17,327 bases of DNA from JBGPHT01 sp041484525 (GTDB lineage Bacteria; Acidobacteriota; Terriglobia; Bryobacterales; Bryobacteraceae): contig JBGPHT010000164.1 of assembly GCA_041484525.1 (NCBI GenBank), positions 1 to 17,327 of the forward strand, written 5' to 3'. Positions 1-6,268 of the stretch are shown piece after piece. The translations under genes and the position numbers were made by a program. Each line of letters opens with the position of its first letter. Within the stretch, counting starts at the first letter, position 1. The notes under the pieces are model-generated. The model ran no database searches. It had not been told where the DNA came from and was given only the letters and a program-made list of their open reading frames with translations.

Positions 1-167
1 AGTCCGGCTGGGTGGGCATTCCGAATTATAAATGCCTTCTTTCCCATAGTCAAACAAAATCGTCTATTTATGTTTTTGGTCGGAAGAGACCGCTGTTTCG
101 ACGGGCCTGTGTCTACGAAAATAAGGGACAAGCTCTAGCTACCGAGCGATCTCCCCGCGTGAAGTTC
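1..167. other. AT-richer stretch without a recognisable gene
   Basis: No convincing coding region, RNA gene or terminator was seen here on either strand. A plus-strand open frame (12-260) runs through it, but its product resembles nothing I recognise and its distal part overlaps the minus-strand HEPN-like gene. Base composition is close to half GC, clearly lower than the GC-rich rest of the window, which suggests this end belongs to an accessory or transferred segment continuing outside the window. Confidence 0.4.
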
Positions 168-809
168 TCAATGCGAAGCATCGGGGAAGCCGGGGATCTT
201 CGGGCGAGGTACCCGCGGCTTTGTGGGAACCTTGAACTTCTGAATGAGCCTGAAATCTAGGTCCATGATCCAGTCGATAGTGAAGAGTAGCTCGCCGAGA
301 GCATCAGCGTGGTTGTAGGAAATCCGATCACCGACGGCCTCATCGGATTTGGGGTTGCGCTCCTTGAATATGCGATTCACGACACCACGATTGTGTACGA
401 CTAGGTTGCGAACATCCACAAGGCGAACGGCCCGAGCGCGCTGCTCCTTGTTCGCAAATAGCGAGAGACCAAGGTTTTGTGAAACGTATTCGTCGAGATC
501 CGTCAGGCTGCGGAATGAGAGTCCATGGACCTTCCTCTCAATCAGCGCGTGTAGAAGATCTTCCGCTGAGTTGAACTGCAACACGTAGTCCACATCGACC
601 CTCTCTTTGGACCTCAGCGCGCCTGGGTACTGATGGTAAATGAGCTCTAATACAGCACTCATGTAAGCAAGGGCGGAGTCAACCGCGCGGACTAAACACA
701 TCTTAAAAAGGAGTCGGCCTACCCCCGCTCTTTCAGGCTCAATCCCCCGATTCTCAAGGAGAAGTGCATTAGCCACTGTAGCCTGCACCAACAACGATTT
801 CAACGACAT
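168..809 (-). CDS. HEPN-like protein of unknown role
   Basis: Predicted 213-residue, largely helical soluble protein. Near residues 134-140 it has RNLVVHN, which fits the R-x4-6-H motif of HEPN domains, a superfamily that includes many metal-independent RNases of toxin-antitoxin and abortive-infection systems. Family knowledge makes RNA cleavage possible, but only the motif is visible here and no nucleotidyltransferase or other antitoxin partner is seen in the window. The ATG at 809 was preferred. An upstream in-frame GTG at 854 would add 15 residues but has no spaced ribosome binding site, and 809 has only a distant AAGG. Codon use and base composition are more AT-rich than in neighbouring genes, consistent with transfer. 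The gene lies downstream of, and on the same strand as, the two-component operon, with a gap of about 145 bases. Confidence 0.6.
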   Translation of the reverse strand: MSLKSLLVQATVANALLLENRGIEPERAGVGRLLFKMCLVRAVDSALAYMSAVLELIYHQYPGALRSKERVDVDYVLQFNSAEDLLHALIERKVHGLSFRSLTDLDEYVSQNLGLSLFANKEQRARAVRLVDVRNLVVHNRGVVNRIFKERNPKSDEAVGDRISYNHADALGELLFTIDWIMDLDFRLIQKFKVPTKPRVPRPKIPGFPDASH

Positions 810-953
810 CGTCACCGAACGCCTTGCAGGGAGCCGTTTCTGGGTCCCACCCACCTGCTGTTTTCAGCTTGTCATTAGTTGCCATCTCTTTGGATTGTCT
901 CGTGCGCGGTGCGGTGAGCACAAAAAGAGGTTTGCACACAAGTTCTAGCCGCA

Positions 954-1589
954 CTAGTCCACTAATCCATTCCGCACCGCAAACCGCACCATCTCATTAA
1001 TGCTGTGCAGATTCAGCTTCTCCATGATCCGCCCGCGGTGCGCGTCCACGGTATACACGCTCAGATTCAGCACCACCGCGATCTCCTTGTTCGTCTTCCC
1101 CTCCGCGAGCATCTGCAGCACCTCGCGCTCGCGGCTGCTCAACAGGTCGATCGGATTCGTCACGTGACGCCGGTAATCGTCGAGCACGGCATTCGAAACC
1201 CCGGGGCTCAGGTAGCCCTCACCGGACGCCACAGTGCGCACGGCGGAGACCAAGTCGCCTGCAGGCGAGTCCTTCAACAGATAGCCGCGGGCGCCCGCGC
1301 GCAGAATCTCGCGGACGTAGACCGAGTCCTTATGCATGCTCAGCGCCAGTACTCGCGTATGAGGTGTCGAGGCTGCCAGGCGGCGCGTCGCTTCGATCCC
1401 GTTCAGCTCGGGCATGGCGACGTCCATCACCACCAGGTCGGGTTTCAATTCCTCAGCCAGAGCGATCGCCTCGCGGCCGTTCCCCGCTTCGCCGACGATC
1501 TCCATGTCGGCCTGCGCGCTAAGAATCATTTTGAAACCCTGCCGCACCACGGCGTGGTCGTCAGCCAGAAGAATGCGAATGCGTTTCAT
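954..1589 (-). CDS. NarL/FixJ-family response regulator
   Basis: This is a DNA-binding response regulator of 211 residues, a normal length for the NarL family. An N-terminal receiver domain carries the acidic pocket D10-D11, the phospho-acceptor D56 in LVVMDVAMPE, a switch serine in LALSMHKD and the conserved lysine in YLLKD. A LuxR-type helix-turn-helix follows (LSSREREVLQMLAEG and NKEIAVVLNLSVYTVDAHR) in about the last 65 residues. The partner kinase lies immediately upstream and its last codons overlap this gene, so the two are almost certainly co-transcribed and form a cognate pair. The start at 1589 matches the family's usual MxxIRILLADDH beginning. A start at 1613 would add eight residues and has a better Shine-Dalgarno-like GAGGG, so the exact start is uncertain. 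Target genes cannot be told from the sequence. Confidence 0.93.
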   Translation of the reverse strand: MKRIRILLADDHAVVRQGFKMILSAQADMEIVGEAGNGREAIALAEELKPDLVVMDVAMPELNGIEATRRLAASTPHTRVLALSMHKDSVYVREILRAGARGYLLKDSPAGDLVSAVRTVASGEGYLSPGVSNAVLDDYRRHVTNPIDLLSSREREVLQMLAEGKTNKEIAVVLNLSVYTVDAHRGRIMEKLNLHSINEMVRFAVRNGLVD

Positions 1590-2871
1590 GCCGGAGTGGA
1601 ATCCGCACTTCAATTAGAACACCCTCGCCCGGACGGGAGCGGACCTCGACCACGCCGCCCGCGCTGCGAGCCCTCGCGCGCATTCCGATCATCCCCATAC
1701 CGCGGCCGTTGGGCGACGCATCGAGCCCGCGGCCGTCGTCCTGAATCGTCAGCCGGATCTGCCCTCCGCCGGAATCGAGCTTCATGCGCACCTGCTTCGC
1801 GCCGGAGTGCCGCGCCACGTTCGTCAGCGCCTCCTGCGCAATGCGGAACAAGTGCGTCTCGGTCTCATCCGGCAGCCGATCCCGGAAGTTCGATTCCAGT
1901 TTCACGTCGACCCCGGTGCGCGCGGCGAAGCCCTCGCACAACCAGCGCAGTCCAGCGTCCAGTCCGAAGTCGTCGAGGATAGTGGGGCGCAGGAGCTGCG
2001 ACAACTCGCGCACGTTGCCGATGGCCTCATCCACCAGCCGCAGCGTGTCCGCCAACCGCTCGCGATTCTTCTCGCCTGCGGAATCGAGGGATGTCAGATT
2101 GGTCTTCACCGCGGTCAGCGATTGCCCCAGCTCGTCATGCAGCTCGTGCGAGAAGCGGCGCGCCGTGGCCTCCTGGTCCTCCAGCATGTGCCACGACACG
2201 CGGCCCAATTCGGCCGTCTGCCAGTCCATGCGGCGGACCAGGCGCGAGGTCATGCGCACTGTCACCGCCGCCAGGACGAGCGCCAGGATCACGCTGGCCG
2301 CTGCGAATCCGAACGAGACACCAAGCAGCCGCGCCGAGCGCTGGTCGATCTGCGCCTGCGCCGCGCTGACCTTCCGGTACTCGGCTTCGATGAGCCGCGC
2401 CACCACTGACAGGAACGCTTCATGCAGCCGGAAGAGGTCGACGGAGGCAAAGGTCTCCGGATGGTCGGCCGCCAGGATGCGGCGCGCCTCGTTCGAAAAG
2501 GCGACGGAAGATTGATTGAGCCGCTCCCACAGACGCTTCTCGGCGGTCTGCGCACCTTCCGCGGAAATGCGGCCGATATCACGGTCGGCTTCGTCCAATT
2601 GGGCCATGATGCGGGCGTAGTCCACGGTATCGGGGTCGCGCGCCAGGATCGAGAACACTTCGCTCAGGCTGGTCTGCTGGCTGTTCAGTTCATCGATCAG
2701 ACGATTCGTGACCGACTGCTCGCGCACCAGGCTGGCCGCATTCTCCTGAATGCGCTGGATGTTGCGGACGCTGACGATGGCCGCCGCCACCAGCAGCAGG
2801 ATCACCAGGCTAAAGCCGGCGAGCAGCACGCGAAAGATGCTCCGGTGCGTAATTTGCCGTGGCAGCTTCAT
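1561..2871 (-). CDS. NarX/DegS-type sensor histidine kinase
   Basis: Membrane histidine kinase of 436 residues. A first membrane segment (about 13-35) and a second (about 183-206) enclose a helical sensor region of about 145 residues that resembles four-helix-bundle ligand or redox sensors. A HisKA_3 dimerisation domain follows, with FSHELHDELGQ at 240-250; by family rule the phospho-acceptor is the histidine before the aspartate, H245. The HATPase domain shows the N box (QEALTNVARHSG, about 346-357) and G boxes (DDGRG, 378-382; NGRGMGMIGMR). The ATG at 2871 was chosen because the hydrophobic N-terminus then follows a short basic start; the upstream TTG at 2916 adds only an atypical tail. The gene overlaps the response regulator, indicating translational coupling. 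The sensed signal is unknown. Confidence 0.93.
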   Translation of the reverse strand: MKLPRQITHRSIFRVLLAGFSLVILLLVAAAIVSVRNIQRIQENAASLVREQSVTNRLIDELNSQQTSLSEVFSILARDPDTVDYARIMAQLDEADRDIGRISAEGAQTAEKRLWERLNQSSVAFSNEARRILAADHPETFASVDLFRLHEAFLSVVARLIEAEYRKVSAAQAQIDQRSARLLGVSFGFAAASVILALVLAAVTVRMTSRLVRRMDWQTAELGRVSWHMLEDQEATARRFSHELHDELGQSLTAVKTNLTSLDSAGEKNRERLADTLRLVDEAIGNVRELSQLLRPTILDDFGLDAGLRWLCEGFAARTGVDVKLESNFRDRLPDETETHLFRIAQEALTNVARHSGAKQVRMKLDSGGGQIRLTIQDDGRGLDASPNGRGMGMIGMRARARSAGGVVEVRSRPGEGVLIEVRIPLRHETHSHSSG

Positions 2872-3035
2872 CTGCGATTTCAGTATCGCGCGGGGCGGTA
2901 GCCGGGCGAATCCCAATTGTGGACTAAGCTCACAGACTAATAAACATTAATCGCTGTGTGCCTGAATTCGGGTGGTTCAGTAGCCTGCCGCGGCTATCGT
3001 AATTCCGGGCGGGATACCGCAAGATGGGATTGTGA

Positions 3036-3052
3036 GCGGGCGAGCAGCCCGC
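3036..3052 (+). promoter_or_regulatory. Hairpin in the leader just before the ribosome binding site
   Basis: GCGGGC and GCCCGC form a perfect six-base-pair stem around a five-base loop (GAGCA), ending two bases before the AGGGAGA ribosome binding site of the lysine-rich small protein. It lacks a T-tract, so it is not a terminator. It could stabilise the mRNA 5' end or influence ribosome access; this role is inferred from position only. Confidence 0.4.
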
Positions 3053-3069
3053 CAGGGAGAAAAGACACC

Positions 3070-3261
3070 ATGAAAACGACCGTTCTCGGAATCGCGCTGG
3101 CACTTGCCACAATGTCATTGACGTTTGCAGCCCAGACCACGCCGCCCGCCGCGCCGAACAGCACCACGGCGCCCAAGGCCAAGACGCACAGCAAGAAGTC
3201 GCACAAAAAGCCCGTGAAAAAGGCTACCGAATCCGTCAAGCCTGCCGCCGCGGTAAAGTAA
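3070..3261 (+). CDS. Small secreted lysine-rich protein
   Basis: A 63-residue protein with a clear signal peptide: MKTT followed by a hydrophobic stretch to residue 19 and a likely cleavage after TFA at about 20. The mature part is very short, disordered in appearance and dominated by Ala, Pro, Thr and Lys, with KKSHKKPVKK in the middle. No enzymatic domain is present and I do not recognise a family. The strong basic charge suggests binding to nucleic acid, acidic polysaccharide or membrane surfaces, but that is inference. It is a single-gene transcription unit: an AGGGAGA ribosome binding site lies upstream, a strong intrinsic terminator lies directly downstream, and neighbours on both sides are on the opposite strand. 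The complete isolation of the unit argues that this is a real gene. Confidence 0.75.
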   Translation: MKTTVLGIALALATMSLTFAAQTTPPAAPNSTTAPKAKTHSKKSHKKPVKKATESVKPAAAVK

Positions 3262-3283
3262 TCCAACCCCCAGAAGCCGACCG

Positions 3284-3324
3284 CCCCGCCGCCCCTCAAC
3301 CAGGGCAGGCGGGGTTTGTTTTTT
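3284..3324 (+). terminator. Rho-independent terminator of the lysine-rich small protein
   Basis: CCCCGCC (3284-3290) pairs with GGCGGGG (3308-3314) and an inner GCCC pairs with GGGC, with one bulged A and an eight-base loop. It is followed at once by TTTGTTTTTT. It starts 22 bases after the stop codon and separates this unit from the convergent VWFA gene that ends at 3328. Confidence 0.9.
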
Positions 3325-3327
3325 CCG

Positions 3328-5028
3328 CTACTGCAATACGACCGGCTCCGTCGAAGCTGTCACCTTCCCATCCAGTCCCTCTTCCACCGCCACCCGCAGG
3401 GTGTACTGACCGGGCGCTGCCGGCAGCGTCAAGGTGGCGCTGAAGCCCTCGATCTCCCACTGTCGGAACGTAGCATCCTTCAAGGTGAATTCGAGCCTGC
3501 CCTCTTTGCCGGCCACGTAATTCCCCCGGCTGTCGAGCAGCGCCGCGACCAACGTGAGTTTCTGTGTGTGTCTGTCGCCCTTCACGTCGAAGCGCAGCCG
3601 CGCGATATCCACGCGGAGTTGGACTTGCACCGCCGCCTCGCCACCCGGCAGCTTTCCGGGTTGAACCACGAAGAAAGCCGGAACCTCATCCAGCTTCGCA
3701 GTGGAGAGAAATTCGCGGTCGATGCGGCGCTCCTGGACGGCCGGGGTCGGCCGCTTCACGGCAGCGAAATAACCGGGTCGCGCCTGCAAAGAATTGTGGT
3801 TCGGAGTTTTCAGCTTGACCTTCAGCCGGTGATACCGGCCGTTCGGCGCTTCGTCGGGCGCGAACGCCAGCAGATACGAAACCTCGGGGACCATGCCCAG
3901 CTCGCGATAGCCGCGGACCAGGTCGTTATTGTTGTGGTAGAAGAGGCCGCCGGTGGCGTCCGCCAGTATCGCCAGCGGGTCGCCGGCAAAGTCTTTCGGC
4001 CTGGTGCCCAGCATCGCATTCCGGGTAATCGATTGCACATTTACACCCCGCGTCATCTGCACTGGATCCGCCAGGTAGAGCCCCTTGGCGTCGAGCGAGT
4101 TGATCGTCACGCCGGCGTGTAGAGCAAGGTTGGTCGCGTCGTCCAGTTCGCGTTCGAGCGTTCCCGTCAGAAAGCCGGAGGACGCCAGCAGAATGGTCCG
4201 CTGCCCGGGCAAAGGCGCCAGAGAGTCGGCCGCGTTCTTTATGGTTCGAATCGTGCGCAGCGAATTGTCCACCACCTCGCGCCAGAGCGCGTCGGCGGCG
4301 CTCTGCACATGCTCCGGCGCCGACTGCCGCGGGATGCCGCATTGGGTCGCTTCCGCCACCTTTACGTTGAACCCGGCAGGGTCGAGATGGTTGGCAATCT
4401 CGTAAGCATCGAACGCCGTGAAGTGCGGGCAGACTCCGCCTTCGAAAACGCGCGTCCGCGCGCGCAGCGCCTGGATCGCCTCCACCAGTTTCGGCACGTC
4501 GGTCGTGAACTGCAGCCGTATGCCTTGCGTCATCGTGAATATGGCGACGCGATCGCCGGCCGCCAGTCCGTCCTGCACGAAGCGCACGGCCGCGGCCTGC
4601 GCCGGAACCCATTCGGCCGCACCCATGTTGATGTCATCGAGGAGCAGCGCGACGAACCGCGGCGGGCGCTCGGGCGCCGCCTCTCGAGCCGTTGGATCGG
4701 GCGCAGGTGCGGCGGCCCTTGGGACGTTTCTCATATACATCGCGGTCTCGGCTGAGAAGGCCGCGATCTCGCGCTTCTTGCCCGCGTCTTCGATCTCGAA
4801 ATCTTCCTTCTTCAAACCGCCTACGGCGTGACCGCGGCTGTCGCGGACCACTACCCCCACTTCCACCAGGTTGGTCTCCGCGCGGAAAAGGTTCTGCGGG
4901 TGCGGTGTGTACGCGCTGCTACGGACGCGCATTTCGTCCGGCCCGATCTGCTGGGCCGAAAGCAGCGAGGCGGCTAACAACAGCCCAGCGACGATCGCCC
5001 CGGGCGCACCTTGTTTGCGGATCTTCAT
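3328..5028 (-). CDS. VWFA-related exported protein (Acidobacteria type)
   Basis: A 566-residue secreted protein. The signal peptide is MKIRKQ plus a hydrophobic core ending near LLSAQ (about 25). A short N-terminal beta domain follows, with NLVEVGVVVRDSRGHAVGGL and KEDFEIEDAGKKREI, the hallmark start of the VWFA-related family abundant in Acidobacteria. The von Willebrand A-type domain begins at FVALLLDDINMG (about residue 125), where the metal-site motif is degenerate compared with the classical DxSxS, and continues through DRVAIFTMTQG and the ILLASSGF strand. The C-terminal 150 residues look like a beta-sandwich. The family's function is unknown; adhesion or protein interaction outside the cell is the usual suggestion. 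It is the second gene of a probable operon, starting 18 bases after the upstream gene's stop. No strong ribosome binding site is seen. Confidence 0.88.
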   Translation of the reverse strand: MKIRKQGAPGAIVAGLLLAASLLSAQQIGPDEMRVRSSAYTPHPQNLFRAETNLVEVGVVVRDSRGHAVGGLKKEDFEIEDAGKKREIAAFSAETAMYMRNVPRAAAPAPDPTAREAAPERPPRFVALLLDDINMGAAEWVPAQAAAVRFVQDGLAAGDRVAIFTMTQGIRLQFTTDVPKLVEAIQALRARTRVFEGGVCPHFTAFDAYEIANHLDPAGFNVKVAEATQCGIPRQSAPEHVQSAADALWREVVDNSLRTIRTIKNAADSLAPLPGQRTILLASSGFLTGTLERELDDATNLALHAGVTINSLDAKGLYLADPVQMTRGVNVQSITRNAMLGTRPKDFAGDPLAILADATGGLFYHNNNDLVRGYRELGMVPEVSYLLAFAPDEAPNGRYHRLKVKLKTPNHNSLQARPGYFAAVKRPTPAVQERRIDREFLSTAKLDEVPAFFVVQPGKLPGGEAAVQVQLRVDIARLRFDVKGDRHTQKLTLVAALLDSRGNYVAGKEGRLEFTLKDATFRQWEIEGFSATLTLPAAPGQYTLRVAVEEGLDGKVTASTEPVVLQ

Positions 5029-5046
5029 CAGCGCTGGTGGGTTCTA

Positions 5047-5460
5047 CTAGTGCGCCGCCGCCACGGCGCGATGCTTCAACCGATACCGCGAAACATACGC
5101 CGCTCCTTCGGGTGCGGGTTCGGTGGCATGGTCGATGTGGATCGCGTCCAACATCCCAGTCACGTACAGGCTCGCGGGATCGAACTCATTGCCTTGGAGA
5201 GCCCGGCGCACCTCGTCCAACTGGCCGGCGTAAGCAGGGAACTCCACCAAGGTGGTGCTCTCCGCCGCTTCGTGCCCATCGCCATAGCGATAGACCAGTG
5301 CAGCATCGTGGTAGATCTGCGGATTGACAGGGAAACTCACTTGAGCCAGCGCTTCCAGCAACTGCTCCAGACAGCGCGGATCCACGTGAATGGAAACCGA
5401 AACGAGATCGCCTTCCCGGCCCGCAAGGGGCGGCGGAAGAGTCTTAGCCCAGACGCTCAT
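5047..5460 (-). CDS. Conserved-looking hypothetical protein, first gene of the VWFA operon
   Basis: A 137-residue soluble protein I do not recognise. Its core VSVSIHVDPRCLEQLLEALA, followed by predicted strands containing NPQIYHDAALVYRYGD and TTLVEFPAYAGQLDEV, alternates strand-helix-strand in a way that recalls small ferredoxin-like (ACT-like) folds, but this is only an impression. There is no signal peptide or membrane segment. The start at 5460 is supported by a strong GGAGG five bases upstream; the in-frame ATGs at 5475 and 5502 lack such a site, and the one at 5502 lies inside the leader terminator's T-tract. It ends 18 bases before the VWFA-related gene and is probably co-transcribed with it. 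An intrinsic terminator between the likely promoter region and this start suggests attenuation. Confidence 0.72.
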   Translation of the reverse strand: MSVWAKTLPPPLAGREGDLVSVSIHVDPRCLEQLLEALAQVSFPVNPQIYHDAALVYRYGDGHEAAESTTLVEFPAYAGQLDEVRRALQGNEFDPASLYVTGMLDAIHIDHATEPAPEGAAYVSRYRLKHRAVAAAH

Positions 5461-5465
5461 CAGAA

Positions 5466-5470
5466 CCTCC
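5466..5470 (-). promoter_or_regulatory. Strong ribosome binding site that fixes the start at 5460
   Basis: The minus strand reads GGAGG followed by five bases (TTCTG) and ATG. It is the best Shine-Dalgarno match in the neighbourhood and decides between three in-frame ATG codons. Confidence 0.8.
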
Positions 5471-5500
5471 AGCATCCGGCGAAGGGGGCCTGCCTTCAAC

Positions 5501-5531
5501 AAAAAACCCTGGAGCCCAAAGGCGCCAGGGT
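5501..5531 (-). terminator. Intrinsic terminator or attenuator in the leader of the minus-strand operon
   Basis: Read on the minus strand, ACCCTGG pairs with CCAGGGT (7 bp). After one C-T mismatch, GCC pairs with GGC around a TTTG tetraloop. The hairpin runs straight into six T residues. It lies about 40 bases upstream of the start at 5460 and there is no complete gene upstream on this strand for at least 190 bases. It must therefore end a short leader or small RNA, or act as an attenuator for the operon. Confidence 0.75.
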
Positions 5532-5725
5532 CGAATGTTCTCGAACAGACCGACTCACCTTTAGCACTTTTTTTCGTGGTTGCAATTAGACGGACCCCAA
5601 CAACAGCCCTAAATCAATCCACGTCAATTAAACGATACCACCGCTGCCCCCGGCTGGCAACAGTATTAATGTTGACCCTGCGCGCAGTGGTTGCCCGACC
5701 ACCTTCGCAGTGGTACGCTCGGTCC
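5532..5725. other. Divergent intergenic region with a short palindrome
   Basis: This non-coding stretch separates the minus-strand operon from the peroxiredoxin gene and should hold both promoters. It is AT-richer than its surroundings. Visible elements are the palindrome TGTTCTCGAACA (5536-5547), an A/T-run near 5570, and TATTAAT near 5663 that could serve as a -10 for the plus-strand gene, though no good -35 was found. The segment just upstream of the minus-strand terminator could be transcribed as a leader or small RNA. I did not recognise any known riboswitch class in it. Confidence 0.45.
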
Positions 5726-6259
5726 ATGAGAAAGCTGTCACTGTTGTTCCTGGGCGCACTTGCGTTCGCCCAGAATATCCAGCCGCCCCACACCCACTTG
5801 AAGGAGGGGGATGAGGCGCCTGATTTCACGCTGCCCGTTGCCGGCAGCCGCGACAAAGTAACTCTTTCGGATCTCCGCGGTAAATCGAACGTCATCCTGG
5901 CCTTTTTCCCGGCCGCGTTCACCGGCGGTTGAACGAAGGAAATGCTGGCGTACCAGGCTGGTATCGCTAAATTTGAAGGCATGGAAACCAAGGTCTTCGC
6001 CATCAGCACTGACAACGGGCCCTCTCAACAGGCATTCGCAAAACAGGTGGACGCGAAGTTTCCATTCCTCAGCGATTTCGCCAAACGCGAAGTCGCCAAG
6101 TCGTACGGGATTCTGATTGAAAGTGCGGGCGTGGCCAACCGTGCCACATTCGTAATCGACAAAGCAGGGAAGATCGTCAAAATCGAGGAGGGGAGTTCCG
6201 CTATTGACCCGACCGGCGCCGAAACGGCGTGCAGCCGGCTGGCGCACAAGCCGGGTTAG
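5726..6259 (+). CDS. Candidate selenocysteine peroxiredoxin (in-frame TGA at the catalytic position)
   Basis: Peroxiredoxins reduce hydroperoxides through a reactive Cys or Sec in a thioredoxin fold. The frame from 5726 gives 177 residues if the TGA at 5930-5932 is read as selenocysteine (position 69). Before it come EGDEAPDFTLP, VTLSDLRGK and LAFFPAAFTGG; after it come TKEMLAYQAG, VFAISTDN, FPFLSDF and ATFVIDKAGKIV, all standard for AhpE/BCP-like peroxiredoxins. The peroxidatic Cys of that family sits precisely at the TGA, in the pattern FTxGCT. Both halves are in the same frame with no other lesion, and a hairpin fitting a bacterial SECIS follows. The only Cys is C169 near the C-terminus, a possible resolving residue. 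MRKLSLLFLGALAFA looks like a signal peptide, so the enzyme may be periplasmic. The alternative is a nonsense mutation or sequencing error. Automated annotation would probably split or truncate it (internal ATG at 5942). Confidence 0.8.
5948..5967 (+). promoter_or_regulatory. Candidate bacterial SECIS element
   Basis: GCG and TACC pair with GGTA and CGC, with a single bulged T on the 3' side, closing a five-base loop AGGCT. Its G residues lie about 24 bases after the TGA. Bacterial SECIS elements are short hairpins inside the coding region, with a small G-containing apical loop a few tens of bases or less downstream of the UGA, where SelB binds. Spacing, loop size and a bulged U all fit, although the bulge is on the 3' side. 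Flanking AAAT and ATTT could add a lower helix. The hairpin is also coding, so chance cannot be excluded. Confidence 0.6.
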
Positions 6260-6268
6260 ATTACGGCG

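Noticed and set aside
1005..1982. 325-codon plus-strand open frame
   Set aside because: It is antisense to the two-component genes, which have complete motif sets. Its composition is typical of a shadow frame.
3316..4122. 268-codon plus-strand open frame
   Set aside because: It overlaps the terminator of the small secreted protein and is antisense to the VWFA-related gene, with no domain signature.
5942..6259. Separate gene starting at the internal ATG after the TGA
   Set aside because: It is in the same frame as the upstream half, would lack the thioredoxin-fold N-terminus and the active-site segment, and has no reason to be expressed alone. AAGGA just before it is a coding coincidence.
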